Notes under the pieces: generated by a model
Database searches by the model: none
Told to the model about the DNA's origin: nothing
What the model saw: the letters and a program-made list of their open reading frames with translations, nothing else
From: Bradyrhizobium sp. ORS 285
GTDB taxonomy: Bacteria > Pseudomonadota > Alphaproteobacteria > Rhizobiales > Xanthobacteraceae
Reading direction: 5' to 3'
Assembly (NCBI RefSeq): GCF_900176205.1
Contig: NZ_LT859959.1
Coordinates: 7,429,001-7,493,000, forward strand
Length of the DNA: 64,000 bases
Program-made: the position numbers and the translations under genes
In this document: in pieces, positions 17,089 through 27,088 of the stretch
Layout of the letters: each line of letters starts with the position of its first letter
Numbering within the stretch: position 1 is the first letter of the stretch

Positions 17089-17907
17089 TTAGAACAGGTC
17101 CTTGAGGCCGAGCACGTCGTCCATCGTGTAGTAGCCCGGCGGCTTGCCATGGGCCCACAGCGCCGCCTTCAGCGCGCCGTGGGCGAAGATCATGCGGTCC
17201 TCGGCCTGGTGCGACAGCACGAGGCGCTCGGACGGACCGGCGAAGATGACGCTGTGATCGCCGGCCGCGGTGCCGCCGCGCAGCGACGCAAACCCGATGT
17301 CGCCGGTGCGGCGCTCGCCGGTGAGGCCGTCGCGGCCGCGGGCGGAGTGGTCCTCCAGCGAGATGCCGCGGCCGTCGGCGGCGGCGCGTCCCAGCATCAA
17401 GGCGGTGCCGGAGGGCGCGTCGACCTTGTGCTTGTGGTGCATCTCGAGGATCTCGATGTCGAAGCCAGTGTCGAGCGACTTCGCGACCTGTCTGACCAGC
17501 GCCGCCAGCAGATTGACGCCGAGGCTCATATTGCCGGACTGCACGACGATGGCGCGCTTGGTGACGCTCTTGATGACGGCGTCGTCCGACGCCGACAGGC
17601 CGGTGGTGCCGATGATGTGCGCGATGCCGCGCTCGGCGGCGATGGCGACATTGGCGATGGTCGCGGCCGGCACGGTGAAATCGAGGATGCCATCGGCCTC
17701 GGCCGACATCGCCCAGAGATCGGCCGACAGCTTGATGTTGTTGGCGGGGAGACCTGCGAGCAGGCCGGAATCCTTGCCGATCAGCTCCGAGCCCGGGGCT
17801 TCCAGCGCGCCGGCGAGCTCGGCGCCGTCGCTGTCGGCGATGGCGCGCACCAGCGCCCGGCCCATGCGGCCGCCGGCTCCTGCAACGATCAAGCGCATCT
17901 TCGACAT
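17089..17907 (-). CDS. dapB: 4-hydroxy-tetrahydrodipicolinate reductase
   Basis: A 272-residue enzyme of the diaminopimelate/lysine pathway. The N-terminal NAD(P)-binding motif is [16 protein letters not shown], and the substrate-binding, catalytic segment is [18 protein letters not shown]. The ATG at 17907 follows an AGGA site. The in-frame extension upstream is Pro/Ala-rich and rejected. It lies just upstream of gpmA with a 24-base gap, probably in one transcript. Confidence 0.96.
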   Translation of the reverse strand: MSKMRLIVAGAGGRMGRALVRAIADSDGAELAGALEAPGSELIGKDSGLLAGLPANNIKLSADLWAMSAEADGILDFTVPAATIANVAIAAERGIAHIIGTTGLSASDDAVIKSVTKRAIVVQSGNMSLGVNLLAALVRQVAKSLDTGFDIEILEMHHKHKVDAPSGTALMLGRAAADGRGISLEDHSARGRDGLTGERRTGDIGFASLRGGTAAGDHSVIFAGPSERLVLSHQAEDRMIFAHGALKAALWAHGKPPGYYTMDDVLGLKDLF

Positions 17908-17990
17908 CTCGCGTTCCTCCGCCCCGTCAGGGGCTATAGCCGGGGCCGCTGGCGGCGGCAACCGAGGCGGCCGCGGAGCCGGCCTGCGCG

Positions 17991-18293
17991 TCAGGGCTGC
18001 GGGCCGTCATAGCCCTCGATGATGACCAAATCGCCTTCCGAATGGGGCGAGCGCATCGCGACCAGGCGCTGGTATTCCGGGGAATTGTAGCACGCGAGCG
18101 CGGTGGCGTAGTCCTTGAACTCGATCACGACGTTGCGCGAGCGCGAGGTGCCTTCGCGGGTTTCGTACTGGCCGCCGCGGACCAGGAATTTGGCGCCGTA
18201 CTGATGGAACACCGCGCCATTCTGCGCGACGTATTCCTTGTAGCCGTCCATGTTGTGCACGTCGATGCGGGCGATCCAATAGGCCTTGGGCAT
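17991..18293 (-). CDS. DUF1330 family protein
   Basis: A 100-residue ferredoxin-like alpha/beta-barrel (dimeric) protein. It has the family start [12 protein letters not shown] and the [23 protein letters not shown] segment. Its function is unknown. It may be a small oxygenase-like or stress protein. An AAGGAG site lies upstream of the ATG. It lies between pyrF and dapB on the minus strand. Confidence 0.85.
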   Translation of the reverse strand: MPKAYWIARIDVHNMDGYKEYVAQNGAVFHQYGAKFLVRGGQYETREGTSRSRNVVIEFKDYATALACYNSPEYQRLVAMRSPHSEGDLVIIEGYDGPQP

Positions 18294-18326
18294 CCCTGGG
18301 GTCTCCTTGGTGTGATCAGCTGTTGC

Positions 18327-19058
18327 TTAAGCGCGATTGGTCTTGCCGACCAGCGCGACGGCACTTGCGATGTCGGCGACGATGGCCTCCGCCGCGGCGG
18401 CGGGATCGGCGGCGCCGGTGACGGGGCGGCCGACGACGAGGCGGTCGGCGCCGCCGGCGATCGCGAGCGCTGGCGTCATGATGCGCTTCTGGTCGCCAAC
18501 GTCGGATCCCGCCGGGCGGATCCCGGGGGTGACGAGCTGCATCGCGGGGCCGACCAGCGGGCGCACCAGCGCCGTCTCCTCGGGCGACAGGATCAGGCCG
18601 TGGATGCCGATGTCACGGGCCTGCACGGCGCGGTGGGCGACGAGCTCCTTGACGGTCATGGCGTAGCCGGCGGCGGCGAGGTCGGCATCGTCGTAGGAGG
18701 TCATCACGGTGACCGCGAGCAGCTCGAGGCTCGAGCCCGCGGCACCGGCGAGCGCCGCTCGCATGCTCTGCGAGAAGCCGTGCACGGTGAGGAAGCGGGC
18801 GCCGAGCCTGGCGATCTGCCGCGTGGCGCGCTCGACGGTGTTCGGGATGTCGTGCAGCTTGAGATCCATGAAGACGTGCTTGCCGGAAGCGGCGAGGCGC
18901 TCGGCGAGGCCGAGGCCACCGGCATAGGTCAGCTCCATGCCGATCTTGTAGAACGTCACGCTGTCGCCGAGCCTAGCGATCATCGCTTCGGCCTCGGCCA
19001 CGCCGGGCAGGTCGAGGGCGACGATCAGGCGGTCGCGCGGAGCAATCTCGGTCGGCAT
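18327..19058 (-). CDS. pyrF: orotidine 5'-phosphate decarboxylase
   Basis: A 243-residue TIM-barrel enzyme that makes UMP, the last step of de novo pyrimidine synthesis. The catalytic Asp-Lys-Asp array is in [14 protein letters not shown], and [17 protein letters not shown] is the phosphate-binding loop. Length is normal for the bacterial short form. It starts 6 bases after the FMN reductase stop, so the two are co-transcribed. Confidence 0.96.
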   Translation of the reverse strand: MPTEIAPRDRLIVALDLPGVAEAEAMIARLGDSVTFYKIGMELTYAGGLGLAERLAASGKHVFMDLKLHDIPNTVERATRQIARLGARFLTVHGFSQSMRAALAGAAGSSLELLAVTVMTSYDDADLAAAGYAMTVKELVAHRAVQARDIGIHGLILSPEETALVRPLVGPAMQLVTPGIRPAGSDVGDQKRIMTPALAIAGGADRLVVGRPVTGAADPAAAAEAIVADIASAVALVGKTNRA

Positions 19059-19064
19059 GTCACC

Positions 19065-19643
19065 TCAATTCATCTGTTGGGCGGTTTCGATCAGCTGCTT
19101 GACCAGCGCGTCGAGCGCGGCCACGTCGGCCGGCAGCTTCAGCCGGTCCATGTCGTTGTACGCCTTGTCGGCAAAGGCAAGCGCGAGCTGGCTCGGGATC
19201 ACCATCGCGTTGCACGCCGTCAGCATCAGGCGTAGCGCCGCCAGCGCGCGAACGCCGCCGAAGCGATTCTCGGAGGCGGCAGCGAGCGCGAACGGCCTGT
19301 TGCGGAACACCGCGCCGCGGCCCTCCGGCGGCTCGTCGACGCGCGACAGCCAGGCGATGGCATTGCTGAGCAGCGGCGGCACCGAGGCGTTGTATTCCGG
19401 CGTGACCAGCAGCACGCCATGATGCGCTGACATCATGCGCTTGAGATTGATGGCCTCGCGCGGCACGCCCGCGGCGGCCTCGACATCGGCCTCGTAGAGC
19501 GGCAGCGGGAAGTCGGCGAGCGAGATGCGGGTGACGTCGGCGCCAGCCTGCGCGAACTGATGGGCGGCCGTCGCAGCGAGCTTCGCGTTGTGCGAGCCGG
19601 CCCGGGTCGAGCCGGGGATGATCAGGATTTTGAGCGCGGACAT
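19065..19643 (-). CDS. NADPH-dependent FMN reductase-family flavoprotein
   Basis: A 192-residue flavodoxin-like protein. The FMN phosphate loop is IPGSTRAGSHN near the start, and TPEYNASVPPLLSNAIAWLSR is the typical NAD(P)H:quinone/chromate reductase segment. It probably reduces quinones or metals for redox protection. The physiological substrate is unknown. It lies 6 bases upstream of pyrF. Confidence 0.9.
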   Translation of the reverse strand: MSALKILIIPGSTRAGSHNAKLAATAAHQFAQAGADVTRISLADFPLPLYEADVEAAAGVPREAINLKRMMSAHHGVLLVTPEYNASVPPLLSNAIAWLSRVDEPPEGRGAVFRNRPFALAAASENRFGGVRALAALRLMLTACNAMVIPSQLALAFADKAYNDMDRLKLPADVAALDALVKQLIETAQQMN

Positions 19644-19688
19644 CGGGCGGACGGGTGTCTGACCCGCCGCGCAAACCGCGGCTGCCGG

Positions 19689-20318
19689 TCAGGGCTTGCG
19701 ATACACCCAGACGCGGGCGGGCGGAAGGTTCATCCAGATCCGCTCGGACGCCTCGGTCTTGACGCCGGGCAGCGATTTCGGAATCGGCGGCACGACCGAA
19801 TAGGTGAACTGCACGAAGGGCGCGTTCGGCGACATCGCGGCGAACGCATCGCGCACGAGCTTCATGCGGGTCAGCATCGGCTTGGTGACCAGCGGCAGGC
19901 CGGAGACGACGGCAGAAGCCGGCGCATTCAGAACGTTCCACAGCGTGTCGCGGAGGCGATAGGCATCGCCCTGGACGACCTTGGCGTGAGGATAGCGGTC
20001 GCGCAGCAGCGCACAGAAGCTCGGATTGTATTCGACGAGGACGAGCCGCTTCTGATCGACGCCATGCTCGACCAGAGCGTTGGTGATGGCGCCCGTGCCG
20101 GGTCCGAGTTCGATGACCGGACCGGTGCCATGAGGATCGACATACTGCGCCATGGTCCGGGCCAGCAGCCGGCCCGACGGCATCACCGCGCCCATATGCA
20201 GCGGCTTCTCGATCCATGAGCGGAGGAAGCGCACCTCGTCGTCCAGACGAATAGGCTTTTTCGACGCACGCACGGACGTTTGCAGGGGCATCTCGGTACC
20301 AGACGGGACCGTTTTCAC
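19689..20318 (-). CDS. rhizobial-type phospholipid N-methyltransferase (PmtA-like)
   Basis: A 209-residue class I SAM-dependent methyltransferase. The SAM site is VIELGPGTGAITNAL, preceded by the PmtA-type N-terminal helix FLRSWIEKPLHMGAVMPSG that contacts membranes. The SGLPLV segment after the core and the YSVVPPIP segment also fit the alphaproteobacterial PmtA group, which converts phosphatidylethanolamine towards phosphatidylcholine. Paralogues exist in Bradyrhizobium, so activity on phospholipid is likely but not certain. The start is a GTG at 20318; an ATG at 20291 is an alternative and neither has a clear ribosome site. Confidence 0.8.
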   Translation of the reverse strand: MKTVPSGTEMPLQTSVRASKKPIRLDDEVRFLRSWIEKPLHMGAVMPSGRLLARTMAQYVDPHGTGPVIELGPGTGAITNALVEHGVDQKRLVLVEYNPSFCALLRDRYPHAKVVQGDAYRLRDTLWNVLNAPASAVVSGLPLVTKPMLTRMKLVRDAFAAMSPNAPFVQFTYSVVPPIPKSLPGVKTEASERIWMNLPPARVWVYRKP

Positions 20319-20510
20319 GGCGATGTCAGAAAAGAGTCACAAAGACGTATAGGTCGCAGGCGGGGCGGTCAAGCCGAACCGTAACTCACGATTAAGGCTG
20401 CCGGGTCCGGGGTCATATCGTTGAATTTGATAATTTTTTGCATGTGCAGAGCAGCAAAGTCGCGGCAATCGCGCAACGCCCGGCCGGGACGGCCGAGCGC
20501 GCGCCCGGGC

Positions 20511-21641
20511 TCAGCTCGCGGCCTTGCCGAAGAAGTCCTTGACCTTGGTGAAGAAGCCGGCGGCCTCGGGCTGTGTTGCACCCGATGACAGCTTCTCGAA
20601 CTCGGCCAGCAGCTCCTGCTGCTTCTTGGTCAGGTTCTGCGGCGTCTCGACCACGATCTGGACGTACATGTCGCCGGTCTGGCGCGAGCGCAGCACGGGC
20701 ATGCCCTTGGAGGCGATCCGGAAGCGGCGGCCGGACTGCGCGCCGGCGGGGATTTTCACCTTGGTCTTGCCCTTGTCGATCGTCGGCACCTCGAACTCGC
20801 CGCCGAGCGCCGCGGTGACCATCGAGATCGGCACGCGGCAATGCAGGTCGGCGCCGTCACGCTGGAAGAACTCATGCGCCGTGAGCGACAGGAAAATGTA
20901 GAGATCTCCGGGCGGGCCGCCGCGCAGGCCGGCCTCGCCCTCGCCGGCGAGACGGATGCGGGTGCCGTCCTCGACGCCCTGGGGAATGTTCACGGACAGC
21001 GTACGGTCCCGCGTGACGCGGCCGGAGCCTGAACAGGACGGACAGGGATCCTCGATCATCTGGCCGCGGCCGTGACAGCCGGGACAGGTCCGCTCCAGGG
21101 TGAAGAAGCCCTGCGCCTGCCGGACACGGCCGGCGCCGCCGCACATCGAGCAGGTCTTCGGCTTGGTGCCGGCCTTGGCCCCGGTGCCGGAGCAGGGCTC
21201 GCAGGTCACCGAGACCGGGATCTCGATCTGCGCGGTCTTGCCCTGGAAGGCCTCCTCGAGCGTGATCTCCATGTTGTAGCGCAGGTCGGCACCGCGCTCG
21301 CGCCCCGTGCCGCCGCGCCGCTGTCCGGCCATGCCGAACAGGTCCTCGAAGATGTCGGAGAAGGACGAGGCGAAGCCGGCCCCGAATCCATGCGGACCGC
21401 CGCCGGCACCCTGCTCGAACGCGGCATGGCCATAGCGGTCATAGGCGGCGCGCTTGTCGGCGTCGCGCAGCACCTCATAGGCCTCGTTGATCTCCTTGAA
21501 CTTCACTTCGCTGGAGGCATCGCCCGGATTCTTGTCCGGGTGCCATTTCATGGCGAGCTTGCGGAACGCCGTCTTCAGCTTGCCCTCGTCGGCGTCGCGC
21601 TCGACTTCCAGGGTCTCGTAATAGCAGCGCTTGGTGGACAT
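20511..21641 (-). CDS. dnaJ: chaperone DnaJ (Hsp40)
   Basis: A 376-residue co-chaperone of DnaK. It has a J-domain with HPD (residues 34-36), a Gly/Phe-rich linker with [18 protein letters not shown], four CxxCxGxG zinc repeats ([32 protein letters not shown]) and a C-terminal substrate-binding domain. The ATG at 21641 is chosen over a TTG directly before it. It follows dnaK in the same direction with a 143-base spacer that holds an inverted repeat. Confidence 0.98.
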   Translation of the reverse strand: MSTKRCYYETLEVERDADEGKLKTAFRKLAMKWHPDKNPGDASSEVKFKEINEAYEVLRDADKRAAYDRYGHAAFEQGAGGGPHGFGAGFASSFSDIFEDLFGMAGQRRGGTGRERGADLRYNMEITLEEAFQGKTAQIEIPVSVTCEPCSGTGAKAGTKPKTCSMCGGAGRVRQAQGFFTLERTCPGCHGRGQMIEDPCPSCSGSGRVTRDRTLSVNIPQGVEDGTRIRLAGEGEAGLRGGPPGDLYIFLSLTAHEFFQRDGADLHCRVPISMVTAALGGEFEVPTIDKGKTKVKIPAGAQSGRRFRIASKGMPVLRSRQTGDMYVQIVVETPQNLTKKQQELLAEFEKLSSGATQPEAAGFFTKVKDFFGKAAS

Positions 21642-21711
21642 CAATCAAACCCGCCCGAACATCGTCAGACCTGAACGGCTCGCGCGCATGCCGCGCGCCA
21701 GTTCAATGAAA

Positions 21712-21762
21712 ATGACCCCCATCCAACGAGACGCTGACTGCGCTCTTTGGCATGGGGGTCAT
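21712..21762 (-). other. inverted repeat between dnaK and dnaJ
   Basis: The 11-bp arms atgacccccat (21,712-21,722) and atgggggtcat (21,752-21,762) are perfect complements with a 29-base loop. It may adjust the dnaK:dnaJ ratio by partial termination or RNA processing. This is an inference from position. Confidence 0.55.
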
Positions 21763-21784
21763 GGCTATCAGCCTCTACCGTCGC

Positions 21785-23680
21785 TTAAGCAGATTTCTTC
21801 TTGTCGTCGTCGACCTCGGTGAACTCCGCGTCGACAACGTCGTCCTTTGCAGCGTCGCGAGCGGCATCGTTCTCAGCCTGCTGCTTGTACATCGCCTCGC
21901 CGAGCTTCATCGACGCCTGGGCCAGGGTGTTGGTCTTGGTCTTGATCGCCTCGGCATCGTCGCCCTTCAGCGCTTCCTTCAGGTCGCTGACGGCATCCTC
22001 GATGGCGCGGCGCTCGGTATCGGCGACCTTCGAGCCATGCTCCGCCAGCGCCTTCTCGGTGGAGTGCACCAGCGCGTCGGCATGGTTCTTGGCGTCGACC
22101 GCCTCGCGGCGCTTCTTGTCGGCCGCGGCATTGGCCTCGGCGTCCTTGACCATCTTGTCGATGTCGGCTTCCGACAGACCACCGGAGGCCTGGATGCGGA
22201 TCTGCTGCTCCTTGGCCGTCGCCTTGTCCTTGGCGGAAACGTTCACGATGCCGTTGGCGTCGATGTCGAACGTCACCTCGATCTGCGGCATGCCGCGCGG
22301 CGCCGGCGGAATGCCCATCAGGTCGAACTGACCGAGCATCTTGTTGTCGGCCGCCATCTCGCGCTCACCCTGGAAGACCCGGATGGTGACCGCGTTCTGA
22401 TTGTCCTCGGCGGTCGAGAACACCTGGCTCTTCTTGGTCGGGATCGTGGTGTTGCGGTCGATGATGCGGGTGAACACGCCGCCCAGCGTCTCGATGCCCA
22501 GCGACAGCGGGGTCACGTCGAGCAGCAGCACGTCCTTGACGTCGCCCTGCAGAACGCCGGCCTGAATGGCCGCACCGATCGCCACCACCTCGTCGGGGTT
22601 GACGCCCTTGTGCGGCTCCTTGCCGAAGAACTGCTTCACCATCTCCTGGATCTTCGGCATGCGGGTCATGCCGCCGACCAGCACCACTTCGCCGATCTCA
22701 CCGGCAGTCAGGCCGGCATCCTTCAGCGCCTTGCGGCACGGCTCGATAGTCTTTTCGACGAGGTCGGCCACCAGCGCCTCGAACTTGGCGCGGGTCAGCT
22801 TCATCGTCAGATGCTTCGGACCGGATTGGTCCGCGGTGATGAAGGGCAGGTTGATCTCGGTCTGCGTGGTCGACGACAGCTCGATCTTGGCCTTCTCGGC
22901 AGCTTCCTTGAGGCGCTGCAGAGCGAGCTTGTCGTTGCGCAGGTTGATGCCCTGCTCCTTCTGGAATTCGTCGGCGAGGTAGCTGACCAGACGCATGTCG
23001 AAGTCTTCACCGCCGAGGAAGGTGTCGCCGTTGGTCGACTTTACCTCGAACACGCCGTCGCCGATCTCCAGGATCGAGACGTCGAAGGTGCCGCCGCCGA
23101 GGTCGTACACGGCGATCGTGCCGGCCTTGGTCTTGTCGAGGCCGTAGGCGAGCGCCGCTGCGGTCGGCTCGTTGATGATACGCAGCACCTCGAGGCCGGC
23201 GATCTTGCCGGCGTCCTTGGTGGCCTGACGCTGGGCGTCGTTGAAATAGGCAGGGACGGTGATGACGGCCTGGTCGACCTTCTGGCCGAGATGGGCCTCA
23301 GCGGTCTCCTTCATCTTCTGCAGGATGAAGGCGGAGACCTGCGAGGGCGAATAGGTCTTGCCGTCGGCCTCGACCCAGGCGTCGCCGTTGCCGGCCTTGA
23401 CGATCTTGTAGGGGACGAGCTTCTTGTCCTTCTCGACCATCGGGTCGTCGTAGCGGCGGCCGATCAGGCGCTTCACTGCGAAGAAGGTGCGCTCGGGGTT
23501 GGTCACCGCCTGGCGCTTGGCCGGCTGGCCGACCAGCCGCTCGCCATCGTCACTGAAGGCGACGATCGACGGCGTGGTGCGCATGCCCTCGGCGTTCTCG
23601 ATGACTTTCGACGATTTGCCGTCCATGACGGCCACGCACGAATTCGTGGTGCCGAGATCGATCCCGATGACCTTTCCCAT
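21785..23680 (-). CDS. dnaK: chaperone DnaK (Hsp70)
   Basis: A 631-residue Hsp70. The ATPase domain opens with [17 protein letters not shown], and [16 protein letters not shown] and [10 protein letters not shown] are the other nucleotide-site motifs. The substrate-binding domain and helical lid follow, ending in the [11 protein letters not shown] tail typical of bacterial DnaK. The ATG at 23680 has an AAGGA site; a longer frame upstream is rejected. A heat-shock-type promoter lies about 105-135 bases upstream. Confidence 0.99.
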   Translation of the reverse strand: MGKVIGIDLGTTNSCVAVMDGKSSKVIENAEGMRTTPSIVAFSDDGERLVGQPAKRQAVTNPERTFFAVKRLIGRRYDDPMVEKDKKLVPYKIVKAGNGDAWVEADGKTYSPSQVSAFILQKMKETAEAHLGQKVDQAVITVPAYFNDAQRQATKDAGKIAGLEVLRIINEPTAAALAYGLDKTKAGTIAVYDLGGGTFDVSILEIGDGVFEVKSTNGDTFLGGEDFDMRLVSYLADEFQKEQGINLRNDKLALQRLKEAAEKAKIELSSTTQTEINLPFITADQSGPKHLTMKLTRAKFEALVADLVEKTIEPCRKALKDAGLTAGEIGEVVLVGGMTRMPKIQEMVKQFFGKEPHKGVNPDEVVAIGAAIQAGVLQGDVKDVLLLDVTPLSLGIETLGGVFTRIIDRNTTIPTKKSQVFSTAEDNQNAVTIRVFQGEREMAADNKMLGQFDLMGIPPAPRGMPQIEVTFDIDANGIVNVSAKDKATAKEQQIRIQASGGLSEADIDKMVKDAEANAAADKKRREAVDAKNHADALVHSTEKALAEHGSKVADTERRAIEDAVSDLKEALKGDDAEAIKTKTNTLAQASMKLGEAMYKQQAENDAARDAAKDDVVDAEFTEVDDDKKKSA

Positions 23681-23783
23681 GGTCTCATATCCTTCTTTTT
23701 GCGGCAGGTTGGGTGGGGCCCTGACGGCGCGCCCATCCAAAACCCCCTCAGATCAAATGCTCGCGATATTGCGACGATGAGCG

Positions 23784-23813
23784 TCATATAGGAGGGGGGG
23801 AGGCACCCGCAAG
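23784..23813 (-). promoter_or_regulatory. putative RpoH (sigma-32) promoter of dnaKJ
   Basis: Read on the minus strand: CTTG (23,813-23,810), 17 bases, then CCTATAT (23,792-23,786). This fits the alphaproteobacterial RpoH pattern CTTG-N17/18-CYTATNT. It would give a leader of about 95-100 bases before the dnaK ATG. No HrcA-type CIRCE inverted repeat is present here, so RpoH control is the likelier mode. Confidence 0.65.
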
Positions 23814-24190
23814 GACCGGAGGAGGCTTGGGCGCGCGGAAAAAACCGCTGTTTTCTCGGCACTCCATGAAGACCCGCAAAGCAGGTGGGCATCGCCGCCG
23901 GTGATGCGGGCGGAGATAGGCTCAGAACCCGGGCGGGCCCAGCAGCGGCCGCCGATCGAGCCGCAAAGTCGCCCTCATTCGGACGCCGCGGGGACCGCGG
24001 ATCATGCTTAGCGAAACCATAATGGTGACGGAGTCGGCCCCGGCAGGCGGAACCTCTGGTCGCACCCATCGACCTGTTGCCGGCGCGGCAAACCCGGTAA
24101 AAGGCGTCTCGTCCGTGGACGGCCACCGCGGGGACGATCACGGCCGTCGAACCGGGTTATCGAACTGGTCAGTGAACGAGGCTGTTCTTC
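23814..24190. other. gene-free gap between dnaK promoter and the frameshifted gene
   Basis: No gene or clear repeat is seen in this stretch. Short open frames have no family features. It should carry the promoter for the plus-strand gene at 24,191, but no -35/-10 pair stands out. Confidence 0.45.
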
Positions 24191-25125
24191 ATGATGTTCT
24201 CCCGACTTCTCGCCGCTGCGCTCGTGTCGATCTCCCTGCTGCGACCGGCGCTGGCCGCGGATGCCGTCTTTCCCCCGGGCGTCCGTATCGGGCTCGCGCC
24301 GCTGGTGGGGCTCTCCAAGGCCAAGACCTTCACCGGGTTTGAAACCGAGGACCAGAGCGTCAAGGTGCTGTTGACCGAACTGCCGGCGGGTGCCTATGGC
24401 GAGGTGAAGAATGCGTTTACCGCCAATCCCGGGGGACCGGCGCGGTCAAGCCGGAGAGCATCGAGACATCGGCCGGGACGGCCTACTACACGGTCGAGAA
24501 CGGACGGGACGGCACGACGCCGGTGCGGCGCTATTCGATGATCCTGCCCGGTACGGGTTTCTCCGGCTATGTGGCCGTGCAGGTCCCGGAAGCCGCGAGC
24601 AAGATCTACACCGACGACGCCGTGCGGCAGATGTTCGCCTCCGCCGTGGTCCGCAAGGACGTGCCGGTCGACGAGCAGCTGTCGTTGATGCCGTTCAAGG
24701 TCACCGATTTCTCCGGGTTCAAGACCACCCGCATGCTGGGGCCGGGCGCGCTGATACTCGCCGATGGCGACGAGGAAAAAGGCTTCGAGGCGGCGCCGTT
24801 CGTGGTGATCGGGCTGATCGCCGGGGTCGCTCCGGAAGCGGGCGATCGGGGGCGCGTAGCCCAGCAGGCCGCCACCACCATCCCCGGCGTTCGCGAGGCC
24901 CGTATCACGATGTCCGAGCCGATCCGGATCGACGGGATGCCCGCCTATGAGACCCGGGTCGAGGCCACCAGCGGCAAGGACAATACGCCTGTCACGGTTG
25001 TGCAGTGGCTGCGCTTCGGCGGACCGAGCACGCTGCGCATCATCGGCAGCGCGCCGCGCGATCAGTGGTCGGCGGCCTTCCCGCGCTTCCGCGCCGTCCG
25101 CGACGGCATCCAGCCCAAGGGCTGA
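24191..25125 (+). pseudogene. secreted hypothetical protein with a frameshift
   Basis: The frame from 24,191 starts with a signal peptide (MMFSRLLAAALVSISLLRPALAA, cleavage near ALAA-DA) and reads to TANPG. It then loses sense in a run of five G at 24,431-24,435. The coherent reading continues in the -1 frame as TGAVKPESIETSAGTAYY...ending IQPKG at 25,125. One extra G would give a continuous protein of about 311 residues, with PGG-T joining the halves. Either a real disruption or a sequencing error in the homopolymer explains this. I do not recognise a domain. Confidence 0.8.
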
Positions 25126-25155
25126 GAAGGGTTATGAGGCGCGGGACGCCGCCGC

Positions 25156-26682
25156 TCAGTCCGACCGCCGGACGTAGACGTCGACGTCCTGCACCGTCTC
25201 CGCGAGGCGATAATCCCGCAACAGGCGATCGAGCTCGGGTGCCGCGCGCAGCCATTGGCCCCAGTCGCTGGTCAGGTTGTCGACCAGCAGGATCGACGGC
25301 TTGAACCGTCCGATGTCCTCGGCCAGCCAGCGGCGCTCGCGCTGCGCATAGCCTGCGATCCGCGCCAGCACCTGCGGATCGGCGCCGAGCTCGCGGGCGA
25401 AATCCTCGTAGCTCGCCACCATCAGGCTCTGGCCACGCCAGCTCCAGACGCCGCCGACGGCGCGTGCCAGCGGGTGGACAATGCCGGCATTGCCGGTGAC
25501 CGCAATGATGGTCGGATGCACGATGCCGGTCCGCGCGATCGCCGGCCGGAGAAAACGACCGTCCATCGCGCTGTTGAACCAGACGAACGTCGCCGCGAAC
25601 AACGCCGTGGCCATGGCTGCAATGGCAACGCCCGTTCGCGCCGGTGCGTCGCGTCCCACGGCAGGCGAGGCCGTGACCGCCTGGAAGAAGCCGAGCCAGG
25701 CGAAGGCGAGCATCGGATAGGATTGGTAAGGAAAGCCCTTGCGCTGCAGAAGATAGACGCCGAGGAAAGCCGCCGAGGCCGAAAGCAGCACCATCGGCGT
25801 CGGTGTCGCGGCGCTGCCGCGCCTGAACAGCAACGCGGCCACCAGAATGAGCACGCACAGCGCAACGCCGGGCTTCGCCACCATCAGCGACAGCGGCAGG
25901 CCGAGCGAATAGACGTCGCGGATCAGCGGCCACATGTCGGTGAAGAATTCCGGGAAGAACAGCACCGTGCAGAGACCGTAGATCGCCAGCAGAAGCGCAG
26001 CGACCAGGTTCTCCGGCGCAAGCAGCAGCCGTAGCGATTTCAGATGCGCCGCCACCACTGCGATCACGCACAGCATGGCCAGCGCAAAATGCGGCTTGAA
26101 GCAGACCGCGAGCCCAAGCCCAAGGCCCGCGACGATGGCCGCCCAGGGCTGCGGCGTCTCACCATTGGCCCGGAGTGACAGCACCGCCAGCACCGGCAGG
26201 AGCTCGATCACGGCGATATGCTCGCGCTGGCCGAAACATTGCGCGGGCAGCACCGCGAGGACGGCGACCGCCGCCAACGCCATCGGCCATCGCTGCCGCG
26301 GCGTGAGGGCCGTAGAGTGACGCAGAACCAGCATGCTCACGGCGACCGAAAGCGCGATGGCCAGAAACAGCAGCGCGTCGAGCGCGACTTCCGCGGGAAA
26401 GCCGGTGATGCTCGCGATCAGGAGCGCGGGGACATAGACCAGCACCGCCATCGGCGGATTGGTCTCGAGAATCTCGGAATAGAGCCTCTGGCCATCCAGC
26501 CAGCGCTCCGCCGCGATCAGCAGCCAGCTCACGTCGGTATTGGCGGTCACCAGATGCCGCACGAGCACGGCCGCCGCAACCAGGACGAGAAGGAGCGTCA
26601 GAACGGGCAGGCGCGATCGCCGGTCCGTGGCCTGCAGCGCAGGCAGCATTAAACCGCCATCCGCGTCGACATTCATGGTCAT
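25156..26682 (-). CDS. polytopic GT-C-like membrane protein (paralogue 1)
   Basis: A 508-residue protein with roughly 11-12 hydrophobic spans and a soluble C-terminal domain of about 120 residues. Conserved loop motifs shared with the protein at 29,704-31,221 include NTDVSWLL, the LDGQRLYSEILETNPPM loop with an acidic pair, FGQREHIAV, and VDNLTSDWGQWL in the C-terminal domain. An acidic first extracytoplasmic loop and this topology resemble GT-C polyprenyl-phosphate-sugar transferases, so a role in moving sugars onto a surface glycan is likely. No exact family is recognised. It is transcribed opposite to the frameshifted gene, stops 30 bases apart. A second ATG six bases in (26,676) is an alternative start. 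Confidence 0.75.
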   Translation of the reverse strand: MTMNVDADGGLMLPALQATDRRSRLPVLTLLLVLVAAAVLVRHLVTANTDVSWLLIAAERWLDGQRLYSEILETNPPMAVLVYVPALLIASITGFPAEVALDALLFLAIALSVAVSMLVLRHSTALTPRQRWPMALAAVAVLAVLPAQCFGQREHIAVIELLPVLAVLSLRANGETPQPWAAIVAGLGLGLAVCFKPHFALAMLCVIAVVAAHLKSLRLLLAPENLVAALLLAIYGLCTVLFFPEFFTDMWPLIRDVYSLGLPLSLMVAKPGVALCVLILVAALLFRRGSAATPTPMVLLSASAAFLGVYLLQRKGFPYQSYPMLAFAWLGFFQAVTASPAVGRDAPARTGVAIAAMATALFAATFVWFNSAMDGRFLRPAIARTGIVHPTIIAVTGNAGIVHPLARAVGGVWSWRGQSLMVASYEDFARELGADPQVLARIAGYAQRERRWLAEDIGRFKPSILLVDNLTSDWGQWLRAAPELDRLLRDYRLAETVQDVDVYVRRSD

Positions 26683-26928
26683 GGTCCCACCCCACCGTAG
26701 ATTTACGGACCATACTTAGGCACCTTTAACGGATTGCTTCTTCCCTCAGCGACAATCTCTGGTTTACGGCGCTTGGGGTCAGGACCGGCAAGGACGCGCC
26801 ACCGAGCTGTCCGGAGCCTTGGAGCGGCTCGGAAGCGGCAATCTCAATTGCGGGAGAATTGGTGGGCGACGCGACATCCTGCGGATGCTCGGCCGCTCGG
26901 CCCGAGTCTCGGCCGAAGCCGGGCTAAA

Positions 26929-27027
26929 GCATGATCCGGAAAAGTGCGCAGCGGTTTTCCGAATAGATCATGCGCAAACAACAACCTAAAGGCGATGATG
27001 ATTCATCCTGATCTCATCGCGCTTTAG
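26929..27027. repeat. palindromic repeat, family D copy 1
   Basis: The first hairpin, gcatgatccggaaaa.../...ttttccgaatagatcatgc (26,929-26,973), is followed by a second imperfect one, ctaaaggcgatgatg.../...catcgcgctttag (26,986-27,027). It is the only structure seen in the 26,683-27,088 gap between the two minus-strand genes. A matching copy is at 58,861. Confidence 0.8.
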
Positions 27028-27088
27028 TCGGCCATCGCCGAGGTCGGCGACCAGGACCGAGCGCACCGCAGCGACGATCGATTTCAGC

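Noticed and set aside
21752..23791. A 679-codon plus-strand open frame
   Set aside because: It is antisense to dnaK and has a His/Asp/Leu-rich composition typical of GC-rich shadow frames.
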